Source: Pisolithus tinctorius
Lineage: Eukaryota; Basidiomycota; Agaricomycetes; Boletales; Pisolithaceae
DNA: 64,000 bases
Direction of reading: 5' to 3'
NCBI GenBank assembly: GCA_024663395.1
Contig: JANFAH010000033.1
Span: 248,001-312,000, forward strand
The number at the start of each line of letters is the position of its first letter. Positions within the stretch are counted from its first letter, which is position 1. The translations under genes were made by a program, and so were the position numbers. This document shows positions 23,371-36,640 of the stretch, one piece after another. The notes beneath the pieces are model-generated. The model did no database searches and was not told where the DNA came from. It saw only the letters and a program-made list of their open reading frames with translations.

Positions 23371-25016
23371 CACAGCCTACGGCAAACGGGTCGGACTGGA
23401 TGACGTCGGAGAAAAACAGGGAAAACAATAGCTGGGCTTGGTGCTCCATAAGACACTGTTAGGTTGTCATAATCAAACGACTTTGGGATGTCACATTAGC
23501 CCACTTTGCCACCCCAAGCCAAGCTGTACTTACACGTTATCGGTGGAGGGCAATTGTAGAGTTCCGGGCATATCGCAGGTAGGACCATCCGTGCCATCAC
23601 AAAACTTTTCTTCCATCTCGTGTTTCATCGTACCATCACGATCCTGTGTCTACGCCCCGGCCAACTGCGAAGCGGCGAGGTTGCCCTTCCCGTCAACTTC
23701 TTTACAAAGGTCGCTGTAACTGGAAAATCATTTTTCGTTACCCGCGAATTCGCATCTCAGCCTCCGATCCAAGTCCAGCGGGGAAGTCTGGTACATAGGA
23801 GAGCTCACTGAGTAGACCTTTGGTCGAAGGGAACATGGTTGCGTGACTATCAGGCATCCTCTTATCTGTAGAGTACGCCCGGGGATCTATGGCGCAACCG
23901 TAAACAAGGTGGAACGGCGCCGATGTCTTTTAGTGGCATACTTATCGTGCTGATCAGTGTGATGACCAAAGGGACCTGCCTTGTAGCGTTGTCGATTCAT
24001 GTCTTCCATATCTTTGCGCAGACTGGCCTACCTGTGCAATCAATATCCTGTGTTTGATGCGGCAGGTCCTTGCGGGTACTTGCCATCATTTCCCCACACG
24101 CACATCGAATCTTAGATCCGAGCGCCCCCCCCCATCAGCCTGGCTCGTGCCAGGTGCATGCAGGTGCACGTTCAGACCACCGCAGAGAAACTTGCAAACG
24201 TGACTGTTTTCAGCTGCTTTTCCACAGCCGTTGCCAGAGGCGTTTGGCCTACATACTGTTAGGGCGACTTATTCAGTTTAATCTTGATGCACTTTCTCAT
24301 CAACTACTTGATGAGAACTTGCCGGTGGCGCCCATCTGGTCACGTTTGAAGAGATCTGAGACTCTGCTCGGGTGATTCCACTAACTATTCATTCGTCCAA
24401 CCCTTCCAATTGCGTGCTTCTTGGTTATCTCGGTCTGTAATATTGCAGTCTGTGCTCCTGTTGATGCACGAAAAATATTCCGACACGCCAATTAACCCTC
24501 CGAGTGATAACCCTGCTATCGTAAAACACAAGCTCCAATTCAACATGTCATCAGAATTGTCGTATGGGACCTGGAAACGCAAAGTCCACAACAGAGGGGG
24601 TAAGTTTCGCGTCGCAATGTCGCACTTGCCCACTGAACTGCTCGTTTGACAGAGACTGACATGAATAGATAAGGATACCGTAACCCATTGGATGATGACA
24701 TGTGTCCCACTTGGTCACTTTTGGGCGCTAATAGGATCCTTATCGGACGACCATTTTCCCCTGCTGCGAAGTCTGCACCTGTGCCAACTAGTTTAAACAA
24801 GGCCAGTCCCGATGCTCGTGCAACTCCTTTTAACCCACTCTGAGTCACGTCTCCCACTTCACCACCTTCTCGTTCCGCGTTCTCCATGGCTCTTGTCCAG
24901 TCCCCCCGGTCGTCCCTCTTCTCAGTCCGCGATCCCTCAGTCCGCGATCCGTTCGTGAGTGCCATCGGTAACTGCCATCCCTGGACTTTAAACTTCTAAC
25001 TCTGCTCTCGCTTCAG
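23371..25016. other. Intergenic, right flank of the array and promoter of the DUF3602 gene
   Basis: I find no convincing gene in these 1.6 kb. Frames are short and mutually overlapping. The last 180 bp are CT-rich, hold an imperfect direct repeat of CTCAGTCCGCGATCC (about 24920-24950) and end CTTCAG just before the next ATG. This resembles a 5' leader with an intron. Confidence 0.4.
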
Positions 25017-26033
25017 ATGTCGTCTGGAAGAGGAGGTTCTGGGAACATCCGTCGCCCGTCAGTGGGGCGCAGCTCACAACCATCCACGGATGCCTCCGAC
25101 GCCATCTCCTTACGCGAAAAAGAAGGCTCTTCGAGCAGGGTGGGTTCATCCACTTCCGACGTGCCCACTCTTATAACGGGAACATCCACAGTTTGTTTCT
25201 GTCGGTCGGGGCGGGTCCGGAAACATCCAACCACCTTCACCGGACCTAGCGGATCATCCTTTAACCGCCGCCATACTCAGCGAGCATAGGGAGACGGAAA
25301 ATCGATATGAACAACAGATTCGTAAACATCACGCAGAATCGAAGGTGGTGGTGAGTCCGATTTGTGACTACCCTATATGTGATTTTTCTTCATGGAATTT
25401 TCCTTAGGCATCTTCCGGGAGGGGAGGCATGGGCAACATCAATAACAGCCGTCGCTCAAAGTCAAGACCCCCTTGTTCCACTTCGGGTCGGAAAGGCCGC
25501 CGCCAATCCTCCGAGCACACGGATATTGACGCACTGTGAGTTTTTTTTGTGCGATTTCCGCTATTCCCATCGGGTAACCTCGATTTTGACCTTTAATTTC
25601 CAGCCATTTAATCAATAGTGAAAATCTTACGAACGTCACGCTGGACGTCAGGGCCGAGGGCAGTTCGAGGTGTCGCACTGAGTCCGGAGATAGTGCTCCG
25701 TGTTCCCCTACATCACAAAACTTCCAACAAAGATCTAGGAAAAAGCGGAGCTTTCTCAAAATTTGGAAAAGACCTTCTCATCTGCGACAATCCGTTCCCC
25801 CTCTTGAACGCATCGACACCACCAACGATGATGACCAGAAAGACTCAGACTCATCACTGGACTATCACAGTCTCCCTCTAGCCAGTACGAGTCGTCACTC
25901 TGGAGATGGAGCCTCAACAATTTCATCGTATTCTTCCTCCACGTCAAGGAGCATTATCTCAAGTCATATGAGTGTGCAATCCTTGCCCACACTTCCCGAA
26001 AATCGCGAGTATGTTTCTTTTTTGGATTTATGA
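25017..26033 (+). CDS. DUF3602 / PAR32-like protein with GRGGxGNI repeats
   Basis: The exons 25017-25139, 25192-25350, 25408-25535 and 25604-26033 give 279 residues. Three copies of the family motif are visible, each near the start of its own exon: SSGRGGSGNIRR, SVGRGGSGNIQPP and SSGRGGMGNINN. GRGGAGNI repeats define the fungal DUF3602 family, whose yeast member Par32 is linked to TORC1 and ammonium-permease control; that role is known for yeast only. The middle exon is charged and helix-prone (EHRETENRYEQQIRKHHAE). The last exon is Ser-rich with a basic patch (RSRKKRSFLKIWKRP). All introns are GT-AG and in phase. Assignment to the family is firm, and function in this organism is inferred. 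Confidence 0.82.
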
Positions 26034-28912
26034 TATATACCTCCTGCAGGATCGTTTTCTGCTCTTTTAGTGTATTACTTACTGTATTGCCGTCTGACTG
26101 TATTGTTGACTGTTCTAAATTGTTTAGGCAGGGTTCAGGTTCGTGGTCTGTTCTTGTTTGAAAGCCGTCTTTCTCAGATCGGCGCTGTGCCGGATCATTT
26201 ATAAGACGAGCGCTGTCATTCGTTTGCTATCTATGACGCCCTAGATTTTGTTCCCGCAGATCTGTGGTACCTTGTCCCTTCTCTGGAATTCCCGTTCCGT
26301 CTTCTCGACGATACGGACACTAGTATTACCGTCCCTCCGTTTTTTCATCTATCATGTTTCGCGGAGTTGCTAGAGTTCGTCGCGTTCACCAGAATTCTTT
26401 CCTCATTACTGCATAACCTCGCACAGCGTGGGTGGAAGGTGATTGTGCGGCTCTCGGAGCTTGCTATATACCTGTACAGGAAGTGTGCTTCGTACGATTG
26501 ATGTAATACTGCTCTATGTATATGAGTGCTGGGCACTGTTATCATCATCATTTATCATACCTGGTTAGCCTCGTTCCGAGCGCAAGGCTCGAGGTGAATA
26601 GTTTCTCGCTACCCCAAGTATGGCGAAATGGAAGTTGTCTAGGAGCAACATAAATGACGTCTTCGACTGGTCCCACTAACCAGGTATGCACAGTCGGATG
26701 ACATGCGACAGTACTAGTGAACTTGAGCAATGAATAGAGCGTACATAGTAATCCCTACGAGTGGAATGAGATCAATTCCGATCGCCTGTGCCTTTACGGT
26801 ATGGAGGAAAAGATGTCGAAAGATCCTGAGTCATTGGATGATGACTCACGCAATTGCTCGACGCAGGGCCGGCGCGGGTGCCTCATTGAAGTCGTCTTAT
26901 CTGTCGTGGTTCGTCGGTCCGTGGCGTCACGGTCCCTCCCGGCCATGTCAGGACGGGGTCGGATGCAGTAAATAGACGCCGATATGCACTCCTATTTTCA
27001 CGGTGATAACATCCAATATCTGTGGCGGGCTCGACATTCGCCACAAACCTGAATCTCTCAATGATATTGACAGATGCACATGCGTGAACTCTTCGGGATA
27101 TCCGGGAGGTGATAATATATATAGATTTGCCAAGATCGATCGTAGGTGTTATCTCAGAATAAGTGGTGACCGACCCTGCCTTTGAAGTACACCGAGGATC
27201 CGGCTTCGAGTTAAGTAGAGGTTCCACGTGGAAGCACCCTAAAGCACCCCACAGTACTAGCGCGGGTGCCGTAAGCGAAGTTTTTTTTCGAGATGTCCCT
27301 AGGGTCATCAGGGACTCCCTGAGTCGCATCGCGAGACCAGGACGTATTAGGATTAACAAGTGGAGACAGACCCTGCCTTTAGAATGAACCGAGAGTCCTT
27401 CTTCGAGCTGGGGGTTACGTGGAAACACTATAAAGCACTCCACAGTACTAGTGCAGGTGTCATAAGCAAGGGATTCACCGTTATTGGTGAGATTGAGATC
27501 TCCCTAGGGTCTTCAGGGACGCATCGCGAGAGCAGAACCACTGTTTCCCTGCATGCAGGGAAGTTTACCAGTGTTAGGAACCACATATATAGTATGTTTA
27601 CTAAAAGCTTACAAGACCTACGGGCATAGCGGGATCATGTTGAGGGTTTAATATTCACACAGTAGCACGACAGGCAACAGCCTAAGTGTGAGGTGCTCCA
27701 ACTGAATGCAAGGGCACTAACCAGTGCGACAATGTTCTATACCAACAGGGGCAATGGTATTACCAAACTATTAGCGTCCGCCGCGATCTGTGGTCAGCTC
27801 GCCACTAGCAGTCGTGACAATGAGTAAACACTCAAGGTACCCACTGAGTCAGCAGCTCGAGTGCTGCAGATAACTGGAGAGCAATGATATTTGCTGCCAG
27901 CCCCAGGCACACACCCCTTGATATAAATACATATTTGAGTTTGGCAACAGGTGGTAAAAGGAGGTTACTTACCTCAGTGAGGGACAGAAATTGAGAAGAT
28001 ACGACCCGTTTTGTCGAGGTCCCAGGCTTAAGTACGGCTTTGATATCCATTGACAGGCACGATGATAGTGGTTCCCAAGGTATGTTCAACGCAATCCCCT
28101 CTCAATGACAAGCGCGTCTCCAGCCACTGCTACGGCAGAAACCCGTCCCCTGTGAAGAATGACCAATGGTTCTTGCCCCTAAATCATCAACCCTGACGCC
28201 TCGAAATCATAAATGCGACTTCCTGTTTCCACCGCCGCCCACCGCCGCCGGGCCCAAGTTATGCCGGAAAGATCAGAAGCATTATGCGAGAATCTATATA
28301 CACTTTGTTACAACTCACAAGATGTATCTCGCTTCCTGTCGAGGATGCGCTCGGGGGCACTCGGGGTGCGTGAATTCTGACATATCTTTCGGAAGACGAG
28401 CTCGGATTGGATAGTGTCTACAACAGTGTAACCTTGAGGAAGTTTTGTATTAGATCGCGTCCACTGAACGACGCAGACCTGTGAGGCATGGCCTTGAATA
28501 AGAGCGGCAAGAGAGCGCTCGTAATATCGCAGTGATCATACCAGAGACCGCCAGTGGCTGCGAACAGTCTGTGCCAATGGTCAGTGTGGGTCAGTGTCAC
28601 CCCATTTTAACTGCTGCTTCCAAGAAAACAATGGACGATCGTTGCTAGTGGGCTTCCCCCCAGAGAATCCTATCTCCGTCCTCACCTTTCCGTCGCCGTG
28701 CAACGCGCGATTGCCGAGTGTGTTTGCGAAGCAGCTGGATGTTACGAATATCAAGCATCTATGTATGTGCACGATCTCCGGGACATAATAGTGTTGCCAG
28801 ACAGCAGTATCTTCAAAAGCATTGCAACCCACGTTCTAAATGACCCAAAGACAAACCTGATATCTGTGCCCCACAAATCTCTGAGCGCGCTATGCGACAG
28901 AGTAGGTCCTGA
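26034..28912. other. Gene-poor interval between DUF3602 and MIC19
   Basis: About 2.9 kb without a convincing gene on either strand. The longest frame (186 codons, minus, 26883-27443) runs through a direct repeat and shows no protein-like composition. The region contains the two-copy repeat at 27163-27545 and may be transposon debris. Confidence 0.4.
27163..27545. repeat. Two diverged direct repeats of about 185 bp
   Basis: Copy 1 (27163-27345) and copy 2 (27360-27545) share blocks in the same order: GACCCTGCCTTT.GAA, the TCGAG motif, ACGTGGAA, AAAGCAC..CACAGTACTAG, TCCCTAGGGTC.TCAGGGA and GCATCGCGAGA. A 14 bp perfect palindrome (CCCTGCATGCAGGG) follows at about 27547. I do not recognise the element. 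Confidence 0.6.
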
Positions 28913-29683
28913 TTATCGCAGAGACGCTAAATATTGCTGTTTCGAGGTTCATAAAAATTTAGTAAGTGACGACTGAGAACTCGTTGACTCTCCTCACTTA
29001 CCGTTTCAGCATCGGCCACAGCTGCCTTGAACAGAGCAACCTGTTTCCAGCATTCCAATGGTGTCGATTCGTTCGACCTTTTTGTCGGAGTAAGACTTTG
29101 TAGGCACAAACGCATATGGAAGTAACGAACGAGAGACATACCTATAACACGATACGACCGCATCACCTGCCTCCTTCACCGAAAGAAAGTCACCGAGCTG
29201 ACGTCGCGCTTGGTATCTATCCACTTTCGCCCTAATCTCCTCCAAATCACCAATGAGCGTCGCACTGTTCTTCGGCGACGCTTCGCCTTCACCCTGAGGA
29301 ACGCCGCCGCCATCTCCCGAAACCGAGTCAATCTCACGGTCGAGGTTTTCTCTCTCCAGAACCCGCTGAATTTCCTGCTGCACTTTCTCCTCTTCCGCAC
29401 GAAGTGTTTGTATCTCGGCTTGGATGCGTGATCGTATGTGGTTGTCCAGGGCAGATTGTCGCTCTGGTGTCGTCTCGGGTGATGCCACACGGTCTGAGAG
29501 ATAGTCCACTACATCCCGAGAGAACTTTTTGTCGTCCGGAGAGGGCAGTAAGAGTAAGAGAACACGGGCTAGTTAGTAAGAAGGGAATGAATGGCAGGTT
29601 TTAATAAGACATACCTCTACGGGTGTTCCACTGTGAATAACTTTTGGCGCAGTGGCATCTGTTTTAGACTGGGAAGCACCCAT
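28913..29683 (-). CDS. MIC19: MICOS complex subunit MIC19
   Basis: The exons 29615-29683, 29142-29524, 29002-29095 and 28913-28936 encode 189 residues. The start MGASQSK has the Gly2/Ser6 context of an N-myristoylation site, as in MIC19/CHCHD3. FSRDVVDYLSDR and PERQSALDNHIRSRIQAE follow, then a long Glu/Arg-rich coiled coil, typical of the family. The C-terminal part carries Cys residues in SCYS and LECWKQV, matching a CHCH-like fold. MIC19 sits on the inner mitochondrial membrane facing the intermembrane space and helps hold crista junctions and membrane contact sites. Intron 3 has a TTACTAA branch site about 20 nt before its AG, which fixes the short last exon (QYLASLR). Confidence 0.88.
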
Positions 29684-29964
29684 TTTTGTATTTTAGGTTG
29701 TTATTGGGACACTACGAAAGTCCAAGGCTGAAGGTTGTACTTGTCGGAACACATTCGGGGGAACCGTTAGTAGCACCTGCCAATTTTGGCTAAGGAATCC
29801 AGACATCACGTGAAGCCTACGGGTCCGAACGACTTGGTCGAAATTTCCAGGAGTCACAACGGCAGTACTAAACGGTGAAGGCTAAAATTGACGTATGTAC
29901 AACGGAATCTGCACAAAGACCTCTTATTCTCCTGAGGAAACTTTTTTAACTCCTCAGTGAGTAA

Positions 29965-32943
<2,979 letters not shown>

Positions 32944-33012
32944 CGCAGTTGTCGATGTCAAAGTAGTTGTGTAGTTCGAGGTGCACGCGCCGGGGTGTAC
33001 ACGAACCACAAC
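32944..33012. promoter_or_regulatory. 69 bp bidirectional promoter DHX35 / MIS14-like
   Basis: Only 69 bp separate the two start codons, so both 5' leaders and the core promoters must share or overlap this space and possibly the first exons. No TATA box is visible. Confidence 0.5.
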
Positions 33013-33785
33013 ATGGACGCCTGCAGGGAGGATCTGCCAAAGGTGTCGATCGAAACAGAACAAGATTGGAAACGCATCCAAAACAACTTGTCCGAAGCTC
33101 TGTCGGCACGACTGGACAAGGAGCTCGAGTCGCGCGGAAACCCTGGTGACAAGGAGGCCATCTTACCGCACATCGACCAGGTGTGTATGCATGTCTCTGT
33201 TCTTGCCTATCTCTTGACATCAAGGAAGTAATAAAAGACAGTTTCTAGAGACGCTCTTCGACATAGCTCGTCCTAATTTACGTATCAATGGTCGGACGAC
33301 GGACTCAGAACCAACTCAGGATGACGACGTAGAACCGTTTGACGAGGCATTGGATCGGTATATCTGGTCACTTTCCGACCAGAGATTAAAGTGGGACAAG
33401 GACGTCGCGGCGCGAAGGAGGATGCGCCCCAAAGAAATAGAGAGGCTAATATCTGATACCCTCGCTCAGCACGACTCGGCGGAGCTGGACGTGGCTCAGG
33501 AGGACCCAACATATGATGTTCCAGGCAAGTCATCTTACCCATCTCGGGGCAGCGAAGCGGGGCACTAACCCACGACCTTACGACTTGTTAGACAAACCGT
33601 TCGACCCAGAGCCTCAGGAAGTGTTTAGTGGTGCGGCATTGCTTACAGCGCAGCTATCCCAGGTGAGTCTCGTGTCTGAGGAGTGTGCATGGTTCTCAAG
33701 CGTGTGCTAGTCGATATCCCTGCAACACGAACGCGCCATAAGAGCAAAGTCGGTTTTCCAAGAAATAAAAGTCCTCAAGTCATGA
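33013..33785 (+). CDS. MIS14: Mis14/Nsl1-like kinetochore subunit
   Basis: The exons 33013-33180, 33251-33524, 33592-33662 and 33711-33785 encode 195 residues, a usual size. The pattern EQDWKRIQNNLSEAL, FDIARPNLRINGR, EPFDEALDRYIWSLSDQRL and a C-terminal helix QHERAIRAKSVFQEIK resembles fungal Mis14, the Nsl1 subunit of the MIND/Mis12 complex that links centromeric chromatin to the Ndc80 complex. The protein is charged and helical, without membrane segments. Intron 2 starts GCAAGT after CCAG, a GC-AG intron, and is needed to keep the frame. The family call comes from overall pattern rather than a signature motif, so it is moderately sure. The alternative is an unrelated small coiled-coil protein. 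Confidence 0.62.
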
Positions 33786-34074
33786 GGATTGCCATCAAGA
33801 GACTCGCGCGTGCACGACCCAGAACTTCGACAGGTTCATCGCGTTTTTTGCACCTGCCACATCTTCCCCTAGCGGTCGAACGTTGGTTGTCGATTCATCA
33901 CTTGTTACCAGCTCAACTTGATTTGATATTCACGCTTGGCTTGGCTCCTTCACGTTCACCAGCTGGCTAGATGCTCATCACGCCAATGGATTGACTTGGT
34001 ATATAAATACATAGTTTCGTTTGTAATGTATGTGATACAATAGGACATGGTGGGAGAACCGCACCTATGCATTC

Positions 34075-34877
34075 TTGGGCAACTTAATTTGGAAGGTGCC
34101 TGCAAAGTCAGACAACAGGCGTCTGTAGATATTGCATGGATGATGCATATCAATGTGGAGGCGCAGTGACTTCGGGGGTAACGGTTCCATGCAGTCCCAT
34201 GCGCGAGAGGGCACCGCAGGTGATGCCTGCTGGGAATGCGGCAACCTGGAGATACTGTCGTCAAGGTTAAATTGAGGTGACACGTTTGGGCAGGCTTACC
34301 AAATTGGCTCATTTAAAGGTTTCGGTGCGACTCTCCCAAGATGATATACGAGTGAGCGGTTTGAACGTGTTGTCTTGGAGTGCGAACGTGCCATGTTGTA
34401 GGACGTGTCAGCAACGCATGTAGCCGGCAAAGTTCGGGGGTGACTACGGGCGCGGTGATTTGTTCGTAGATTGTGTACTTAGCATGAGATCCATAGTTCC
34501 TTGCAGGTGAACTTGACCGCGTCGAGCGAGTCAGCGGAGAGGGGTCCGTACTGCCAGCCTCGACACAATTTACACAGACAGATACATATTATCAAGCAAA
34601 GAGGAGGCGGCGGAATGACTTTTCCGAGTAGTTGGCCCTGCGTGCAATCCGATGGCTTCTAGTCTGGACCGGACTCCCTCGTCCTCCTCGTCAACATACG
34701 AGTGCGGACGTGCAGTGCTGCTGCCCTGCTGCTGTCCTGTGGCTTTGCAACGACGGGGGGCGGAAGCACGAACCGAGCTTGTGCCATTTGGTGTTCGATC
34801 TTGGTTGTGCGGGCTGTTGCTGCTGCTGCAGAGAATGTCCAGAGTGCGTTGACTGCCTCGATGACGAGACAGTCCAC
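34075..34877 (-). pseudogene. Degenerate copy of TRS33
   Basis: All five exons and the introns of the intact TRS33 gene at 42160-43035 are recognisable here in the same order, so this is a DNA-level duplicate and not a retrocopy. It is dead. The first ATG is absent (GTG before DCLVIEAV), a base is lost near HVGANYAE, and an in-frame TAA plus a deletion replace WDKQVD. The acceptor before exon 3 is lost and another stop lies in exon 3. The final TFQIKLPKNA block is still clear. Confidence 0.85.
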
Positions 34878-36640
34878 AGTGGCGGTTCTGCTAGTGATAA
34901 TTGGGCCGGGCCGAGCTGAGCCGTGAGGATTGCCTGTGGACCCGGCTCCGTACTTAGTCAGCTGTGGGTGGTCGTGTGCTGTTGTCGTCAGTTGCATGTG
35001 GGGGAGAGACTCGACGAATTCACTCAGGAAGGGGGAAACGCAAGTCTTAAATCGAAGGACAGGGCTACCTCGATATGTAACGAACAGCAATATGACGGAG
35101 GCTACTTTGCATTTTCTCGGTCCCTCTCTGAATCACCACATCCAAGTGTTTGATGCTCACAGTGGCACAACTTGAACATCAGTGCCGTTGTTGATACCAC
35201 TCAAGACGAAACAGTCGTCACCCAGCAACAATGGCGTACCGTCTCGTTCGACGAAGCTGGCAAGTCCACTGTTGATGACACCCTCTGGCGCACTGAAGAC
35301 AACGTTCTCTCACCCTTCCACTTTGCCACACCTGTCTCCTCTCTGCCCAACCGCTTCGCTCTCCTTCACTACCGTCTCACCGGCCATCCCACGACCCATC
35401 CCCGCTCTCATCTTTCGCCTGATTCACCGCCTGCTACGAATGCAGATCGAGCCGAGTTGCCTCCTCGAGTCGAGCGTGTATCTCGCGCTCGTTTTCGCGT
35501 CATGTTTCTTGCTTTTCGGAGTAGTGATACTCCTCGACGACAGCTCCCTGTCAATACCTGGTTTATTCGAATTTGTGCGGCAGTTTTGGAGATATTCGCA
35601 TTTTTGTCGGAAGGCCACCCACCCTCGAGGTCATGTTGTCGTATCATACGCATTCCAGGACCGTTCCTCTCATTTGTTCTGGTTTTAATCTTCTCCGCTG
35701 AACCCTTTCTATGGACGCTTCAATTGCCAAATCCTGCATGGCCGTTGTCGAGATTGCCATTTTAGTGGTCTGAAGGCTGCAGGACACTTTTGTGTATAGT
35801 TCAGAATCAGGTGCTCCGATCAGGGTGATTCTTTTTCTACATGTTTTTCTAGGTATTCTCCGGCGTCTTCTGGAGGTTTGTGTCGACCGCCTCCCTTCTC
35901 CCCTCCTCCAAGTGTTACCTTTATGATGTCGTGTGGCCGTGTCTCGCCCATTTCGTCGCCGTTCCTCTCGCTTTTTGGGGATGTAATACTACTTGTCGAG
36001 AGATATGGAATGGTACGTAGAAAATTGCATTTGCTGCAGCGGAACCGGAGATATTCTCCGTTTTTCAGTTGGAGGCATCTTCGGACGGCTTTGCGAATAT
36101 CTCGGGATCGGAGGCTCGGATTCACTCAATTCTTTTTGCGCCACATTCGTCGTGTTCTCTGCTGCTGATTCCTCTAGGCTCATGTTGTTCCGAGCACCTG
36201 TCATTGTTCGAGAGTCCTCCCCCCTCGCCATGGCACTACCTTGGATGGTGTCTGAGCTGTAGCTCCCCCATTTTGTGGGCTGCTTTGGGAAGTAGTAATT
36301 CTTGACAAGGGCTTTCGAATAATCTATCTTACATCAAATGTAGGTAGTATGAAGCAGGCTGTGGCCTCAGGCTGAGCCGAGCCATGGCCTAGCTTTTTTA
36401 GGGGTTCACGGCTTGGCCCAAGGATATCTGAGGAGTGAGCCCCAGAAACTGAGCCCAAGCCTTGACTTTCAGGCTGGACTGAGCTGGCACAATTATTTAC
36501 CTGTGCACTAACCAGCATTGGAGTTTGTTAGGTTTGCACAAACTTGATGATAGCCCAATGAAACAATGAGTAGCATTGTTGATTGCAAGAGTTTGTAAAT
36601 ACATGTGTTTGTCAATACTAGATATAATACATTTGTGAAA
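34878..36640. other. Gene-poor interval with unrecognised ORFs
   Basis: No gene is convincing. A plus-strand frame at 35172-35765 (197 codons) begins with a protein-like stretch (TVSFDEAGKSTVDDTLW) but degrades into a basic, low-complexity tail. Segments at about 35500-35640 and 35950-36090 look like diverged copies of one sequence (shared GVVILL / GDVILL and RYSHF / RYSPF peptides). From about 36340 the DNA becomes CpG-poor. Confidence 0.35.

Larger units (their letters stand above)
5455..23400. repeat. Tandem segmental array: about 4.5 diverged units of B (minus) + A (plus) + C remnant
   Basis: The same order of sequence recurs four times with roughly 4 kb periodicity. It runs: gene B on the minus strand, a spacer with shared blocks (for example around 7270-7400, 12130-12260, 16140-16250 and 19740-19820), a TATA-containing promoter, gene A on the plus strand, and a conserved 3' coding-like tail (C). 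Approximate units are 5455-9660, 9700-14500, 14560-18580 and 18600-22150, plus a partial unit at 22150-23400. Unit 2 is longer because of about 1 kb of unrelated sequence at 10981-11975. All B copies after the first share the same 3' truncation, so the amplification started from an already broken B. Units are diverged but alignable by eye. Confidence 0.8.

Noticed and set aside
24540..24965. Minus-strand ORF of 141 codons upstream of the DUF3602 gene
   Set aside because: It covers the CT-rich leader/promoter of the DUF3602 gene and has no recognisable motif.
26883..27443. Minus-strand ORF of 186 codons
   Set aside because: It runs through the two direct repeats and its composition is not protein-like.
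33536..33590. tRNA-like sequence (GGTCGTGGGTTAGTGCCCC) on the minus strand inside an intron
   Set aside because: There is no matching 5' half, acceptor stem or anticodon arm, and the B-box is imperfect.
35172..35765. Plus-strand ORF of 197 codons as a gene
   Set aside because: Only its first third looks protein-like. No start context, introns or homology are evident, and overlapping frames are similarly long.
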